Position numbers and translations under genes: made by a program. 64,000 nucleotides of DNA from Margaritispora aquatica (lineage: Eukaryota; Ascomycota; Leotiomycetes; Helotiales; Discinellaceae): the NCBI GenBank assembly GCA_007644065.1, contig VJWN01000002.1:2071831-2135830 (forward strand), given 5' to 3'. A model generated the notes under the pieces. It was given only the letters and a program-made list of their open reading frames with translations, was not told the origin of the DNA and did not search any database. Below are positions 59,098-64,000 of this stretch, piece by piece; positions within the stretch are counted from its first letter, which is position 1; every line of letters starts with the position of its first letter.

Positions 59098-60800
59098 ATG
59101 AGCACCTCCTCCAGAATTGTCCGCAATGCGGCGCAAACATCTTTCATGACGACTGGTATGTTTGATACAGACATCTAAAACATATATTCAATCTTGCTAA
59201 CAATATATCAACAGGTCGCTCGTTCACACGATCAGGCCCATCCTCCGCATATACCGCTTTCCTTCGTCGCAATGCTCGAAATCTCCCATCTCAGATGCCC
59301 GCGCTGGCAATCCTCATCCCTCGACGCGGAGTATCAACAGACACACATGCTTCCGGATCACACCCAAACGGGCCGCCTCCAGGATTCAATGCCGAAAAGG
59401 CTAAGATACCACTAAAGGATATTGCAGCGAAGGCGCCAGCGCCAACAAAGGATGCGGCTGTTCAAGCTAAGAAGCATGAAATCGACCCTGTACCAACAAA
59501 TGAAGCGACTGCAGTTCCAAAAACCAGTGCTGTGGATGCTTTAACGTTGGCGGAATTAGCGGGAACTAAAGGAGTGGAGAAGAAGGATGCCAAGGGTGAG
59601 GAGAAGAAGTTGACTCTGATGCAGAAGGTGAAGAAAGAAGCCCAGCACTACTGGGATGGAACGAAGTTGCTGGCAACTGAAGTAAAGATTAGCACAAGAC
59701 TGGCCTTGAAGATGGCTGCTGGATACGAACTCAGTCGAAGAGAACATCGGCAACTACAAAGAACCGTCCAGGATATTGGCCGACTTGTGCCGTTTTCAGT
59801 TTTCATCCTGGTCCCTTTTGCTGAACTTTTATTGCCAGTTGCCTTGAAATTATTCCCCAACCTTCTACCAAGCACATACGAAGGACAAAAATCTAAGGAT
59901 ACCAAGGCGACCAATCTTCGGGCTACTCGCAAGGATGTAAGCAACTTCCTTCGGAACACCTTGAAGGAGACCGGATTGCCTGTAAGCTCGGTAAATGCAC
60001 AAAGGGAAGAATTTACGCAGTTTTTCCGCAAAGTTCGAGCAACTGGCGAATCTCCAACTCCAGAAGAAGTCATCAAGGTTTGCAAGATTTTCAAGGACGA
60101 TTTGACCCTGGACAACTTGTCAAGACCGCAATTGGTTGGAATGTGCAGATACATGAACCTCAACACGTTTGGAACCGATATGATGCTTCGATATCAGATT
60201 CGCCATCGTATGAGACAGATCAAGCGTGATGATCGTGCTATCAGCTTCGAAGGTGTTGAAACCCTGTCAGTTCCAGAACTTCAAGTTGCCTGTCTGAGCC
60301 GTGGTCTCCGTACCCATGGTGTCTCCCCAGGTCGTCTACGAGATGATCTCCAGTCTTGGTTGGATCTCAGACTCAAGCACGGAGTTCCCTCAACACTACT
60401 TGTTTTGAGCAATGCATTTAACTATGCCCAAGGCAAGAGCGAAACTGAGTTCTCCACCCAGATTGATGCTCTTACTGGTGTGCTTTCCTCTATTCCTGAG
60501 GAATTGTTCCACGAGATTGAGCTTGAAGTTCACAATGCAGAGGGAGCAGCCACCAACAAGCAGCGCCTCGAGGTTCTTAAGGAACAACAGGAACTGATTG
60601 AGGAAGAAAATGAACAGAACGAGGAGAACCAGGAGACTGGTAAAGCTACTCCCCGTGATGATGAGGATATTGATGAGAAAGAGGAGCGACGTGAGGCAAG
60701 CGAACCCGAGGCTCAGGCTGTGGAAGCCGCTGCTGCTGAGAAAGATGCTGCTGAGATCCGAGCATCAGAAGAGGCCATGAAAGACAAAAAGTCTTCTTAA
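59098..60800 (+). CDS. MDM38: Mdm38/LETM1 family mitochondrial inner-membrane protein
   Basis: Two exons, 59098-59155 and 59215-60800 (59-nt intron), giving 547 aa. The N-terminus has a mitochondrial presequence with Arg/Ser residues (MSTSSRIVRNAAQTSFMTTG-RSFTRSG). A single transmembrane segment lies at about 210-235 (LVPFSVFILVPFAELLLPVALKLF), preceded by the LETM1 signature YWDGTKLLATEVKISTRLALKMAAGYELSRRE. The matrix-facing ribosome-binding domain follows (about 260-470, DLTLDNLSRPQLVGMCRYMNLNTFGTDMMLRYQIRHRM), and the C-terminus is a Glu/Lys-rich coiled coil. The protein supports K+/H+ exchange and cotranslational insertion of mitochondrially encoded proteins in yeast. The start exon of only 58 nt rests on the phase-correct splice. 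Divergent with ADK2. Confidence 0.95.
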
Positions 60801-61536
60801 AGGCTCTTTCTAGTAAGCGTTGACACGCGAAATTTCATTTGTTGTACAGTAGCATATTGGGATGGGAACATTATGCATGCATGGGATGTGGATAAATGGC
60901 TGGTTTGGGCCCAAATTATAGAAGGACCCCTTAGAATCACTGGAAAGTTTTCCAAACAGCATTGTACAACATTCAACTCAGCGAATAGAATGAAATAAAT
61001 ACAATTGAAAATGTACTCCAACCGCAAACTTGCTGACTGATCTGTGCTATATTGCAAAGCCAAAAATTCCCCTATGAAAAGAGGAGATTCAATAGAGTAG
61101 CTTGCAACGCATCGCCGTTATCCAAATTAGGAGACAATCACCAAAATTTGCAGGGCAATAATTAGCTGCCGTTCAACATACAGTTTGAATGGTTGAAATT
61201 ACAAAGATTGTTTGGATGCCTAACTCCCTTCAGGCCATTCCTAGGGATGTCGTTTCTCTCGCCTCACTCAAGAGGTGGTCATGGCGCCGAATGCTGACTA
61301 GCTTAGTGCAATTGATAGCCTCAATGACATAGCCGCGCCAGCTTAAGCTTCTGCCTCAACATCTACTAAGCTAAGTGTCGCAAACAAAGCTACGAAGCCC
61401 TCAAAGCATATCGAGAAATGAAAAGGGTTATCTGCTCTAATTAGACCACTCTTTGCAGAATCATCCATCCTCATCCCAGATTACCCCACCAAGCTCAACC
61501 TCCATCTTCCCCGCGCACGTTGGAACGATCCGCAGT
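60801..61536. other. intergenic between MDM38 and SNX4
   Basis: 736 bp with the 3' flank of MDM38 and the leader of SNX4. Upstream of the SNX4 ATG the frame stays open for 28 codons but starts only with TTG, so it is treated as leader. Confidence 0.5.
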
Positions 61537-62980
61537 ATGCAGAACGATGAATTCGCGGACGTGTTATGGCGAGGTAATGACCCGGCATCTGGTAATCGAA
61601 GAGATGGAGAGGATGGAACTGGAGATACGGGCAGTTCAGGGCCATTAGGGAGGAATCCGGATCCGCTGGACATTGCTGGTGTGGGAGCAGAGGCGGTGCT
61701 TCATTGCGAGGTTACAAATCCCATCAAGGAAAATGATGGGACAAAAGATGCATATGTATCCTACTTGGTCACTACGAATGTGCGTTTACTTCTGGACATA
61801 GTGCTCTAAGAATTCTAGGGATTCTGCTGACCTGACGCAGACAAACTTCCCTTCATTCCAGAAGCCGGTAACTACAGTCCGAAGACGATTCACCGATTTT
61901 GTATTTTTATGGAAAACCCTATCAAGAGAGTACCCGGCATGTGCAGTTCCGCCATTACCAGACAAGCACAAGATGGAATACGTTCGTGGGGACCGATTTG
62001 GGCCCGACTTTACACAGCGAAGAGCGAATTCCCTGCACAGATTTCTTAGACGTTTGACGCTACACCCAGTCCTTCGCAGGAGTGCTCTCCTTATCATCTT
62101 TTTGGAAAGTACAGACTGGAATGCAACCATGAAAACCCGGCCACAGCGGGGTTCGTCGGCTTCTGACCAAGGAGCTACTGGTGTATTTGACAATCTGACA
62201 GACACATTTATCAATGCTTTCACTAAGGTTCACAAGCCAGACAAGAGGTTCATTGAAGTCCGAGAAAAGTCGGACAAGCTTGATGAGGATTTGGGCCACG
62301 TTGAGAAAATCGTTGCACGAGTAGCACGTCGGGAAGGAGACTTGGAAACAGATTTCAAGGACCTTGCCGAACAATTCCAGAAACTGATTGCATTGGAACC
62401 TGGGGTCGAGCAGGCAGTACGTGCTTTTGCCGCAAGTGTGGAAGACACTTCCACAGGTATGAAGGTGCTGAAGGAGCATACGGATCAAGATTACCTCGGG
62501 AGTTTGAGGGATATGCAAGCGTACAGCTCAGCAGTGAAGAATCTTCTGAAGGCGCGAGAACAGAAGCAGCTTGATTTTGAACAATTGACTGAGTATCTCA
62601 CAAAGAATACTACAGACAGGGATCAAGTCGCCTCCTCTCACGGTGCAAGTTCACACACTGGCGCTGGAGGGTTCATCCGCAGCAAACTTGAAGATGTGAG
62701 AGGAGTAGATCACGAGCAATCTCGCCGTGAGCGTCTGAGACGTATTGAGATTAGGATCGAGGAACTGACAAGAGAGGTCGAGGATGCCAAGAAGACGACA
62801 GAGGCCTTTGATGAAGAGGTGGTGAGAGAGGTGCAGGATTTCGAGAGGATCAAACGGATTGAATTCAAGACGCAATTCAGTGCCCTAGCGGATGCACATG
62901 TGGACTTTTACAAGGACACGATTTCGAATTGGGAAAATTATGTTAAAGAGATGGAAAGTCTTGGAGCGCCGATTGCGTAG
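61537..62980 (+). CDS. SNX4: Sorting nexin Snx4/Atg24
   Basis: Two exons, 61537-61779 and 61841-62980 (61-nt intron), giving 460 aa. Snx4/Atg24 recycles proteins from endosomes to the Golgi and helps selective autophagy, in a complex with Atg20. The N-terminal segment (FADVLWRGND) leads to a PX domain (about 50-175) with the PI3P-binding RRRFTDFVFLWKTL, the PPLPDKHKMEY loop and a basic HRFLRRLTLHP. A BAR domain (about 215-455) of long helices with heptad Lys/Glu patterns follows, ending WENYVKEMESLGAPIA. The DAYVSYLVTTN-TNFPSFQKPVTTVRRRF string is rebuilt across the intron. The start (ATG 61537) is the first ATG of the frame. An atypical donor GTGCGT is used but phase is kept. Confidence 0.94.
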
Positions 62981-64000
62981 ATGCACCGTCTTGTTGTAAT
63001 CCGTATTATTATTGGGGAACAGGTAGTGCTGCTACGAGGCGTTCTGTCATCGAGATATGCATGCTCTGAAACGAGTGTGCTAGCGGACTGGGTTGCGGAC
63101 CAGCTATATTTTAATAAACAGCTTGTGCTTTTGTTGGTTTTTGGTGTCTCAGGTCTACCTTCAATATACTTCCTTTCTCAAGCAAATAGGGTTTCCTTCT
63201 TCCTTGTCACTCCCCAAGCGATGATCGACAAGAATCTTGTTTGTCGCTCGCTACACAATATCCCCCAGTTTCATTTCTCTTCTTCTTTTCTTCTTCTATT
63301 ATCTATTGCCCAATTTTGAATTGCTCGCGGGAGTTGATAAAACATTTGTCATGGGAATAACGATCGGTCATCGTAACTCTTGACTTCATTTTCTTCAATG
63401 ACTATCTGAGATGCGGATAGGTGGAAAGTCCAGCAGACATCAAGACTTGTGTCACGCATAGGTGCAGATTGGCAATACTAGCGAATCCACGACTCAATTG
63501 ATAGTCGCACAAGCCGTTTGATGAAATATGTGTGTAACGATATAACATATGAAGAAGTCATATGGTAAGTATGATTCGAGTTTAATACGAGTTTGATACT
63601 TGATGTGTGGTATGAAATGGGCAGCTAAAATTCCTGGATGGTGACGATCGTTGCAAAAAGAAAATAATGGCTCCTACCGGACCAGAATACGGAATCTTGA
63701 GCGCGTAGTGGAGTTGAAGGTATGCAACCTAGCTTCGAAGATACGTTTACGCTCCTAATAACCTAGGTCAATATGTGCAAGAGGACCTACCAAATTACCC
63801 TAACCTAGCAACAATACCTTTAAGTCAATGCTGATTTAGTATCTTGGCACAGCCGATTCATTTTTCCCAAACAGAAAGATGGAGCGTCTTACTAGACATG
63901 ACGATACTTTTGCGGGATTCGCCTGCTCCATGATTTGTCACATCGAATCCAAATCTGGATTGAACCAAATACTTCAACGAGGAAAAAATCTTTGAGGCCT
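62981..64000. other. 3' flank of SNX4 and window edge, no gene seen
   Basis: About 1 kb, AT-rich. The frame directly after SNX4 (62981-63319) lacks motifs and reads the 3' untranslated region. TTACCCTAACCTAG near 63796 is a single telomere-like string. Confidence 0.5.

Noticed and set aside
59648..60166. 172-codon minus-strand frame over MDM38
   Set aside because: Antisense of the LETM1 domain; no support.
63790..63810. Telomere-like CCCTAACC near the right edge
   Set aside because: Only a single partial unit, not a telomere array.

Overview
This window is nuclear DNA of a filamentous ascomycete fungus (Pezizomycotina). Genes lie on both strands, most have short introns (about 45-65 nt) with GT..AG ends and fungal-type splice sites, and intergenic spaces are long. 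The protein set is typically fungal: Chk1, Sin3, vacuolar Zrc1-type zinc transporter, Ted1/Cdc1-type phosphoesterase, Mdm38/LETM1, Snx4/Atg24, mS38/Cox24 and a soluble fumarate reductase fused to cytochrome b5. The style of several proteins suggests Leotiomycetes (Botrytis/Sclerotinia relatives), but this is an impression and was not tested. I see no rRNA, convincing tRNA, transposon, CRISPR or secondary-metabolite cluster.

Layout: 1.1-6.4 kb holds a divergent pair, E2-C ubiquitin-conjugating enzyme (-) and Chk1 kinase (+), then an SprT-like metalloprotease (-). 8.0-10.7 kb is a four-exon F-box/WD40-like protein (-). 12.6-15.5 kb encodes a serine-rich two-pass membrane protein (+), 16.6-17.6 kb the mitoribosomal protein mS38 (+). 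After a 3 kb gene-poor, pyrimidine-rich stretch comes a secreted/GPI-like DUF7732-type protein (-, 20.8-22.1 kb). 23.4-26.4 kb is a divergent pair, UDP-GlcNAc pyrophosphorylase (-) and a TDG/MUG DNA glycosylase (+), followed by an orphan membrane protein (-) and a zinc transporter (-, 28.9-30.6 kb). 32.5-33.7 kb is a three-exon DUF202 membrane protein (-), divergent from a PA14-containing GH3 beta-glucosidase (+, 35.2-38.2 kb). Ted1/Cdc1 (+, 38.8-41.2 kb) converges on the eight-exon Sin3 corepressor gene (-, 42.0-47.2 kb). A FAS1-domain secreted protein (-, 48.3-49.0 kb) is divergent from fumarate reductase-cytochrome b5 (+, 51.0-53.1 kb). After 4.1 kb with no convincing gene come mitochondrial adenylate kinase Adk2 (-) and Mdm38/LETM1 (+), divergent, and finally Snx4/Atg24 (+).

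The genes are mostly conserved housekeeping functions and do not form one pathway. Two local themes stand out: two cell-cycle regulators (E2-C and Chk1) share a promoter that contains an MCB-like ACGCGT, and two mitochondrial genes (ADK2 and MDM38) share a promoter with four TGACCCT repeats. Exon structures below were derived by checking reading-frame phase across GT..AG junctions and family continuity; nearly all close perfectly in frame. No clearly novel multi-gene system was found. The most interesting unknowns are the SprT-like protein, the orphan four-pass membrane protein, the DUF7732 and DUF202 proteins, and a small ORF behind a pyrimidine-rich leader at 19.8 kb.
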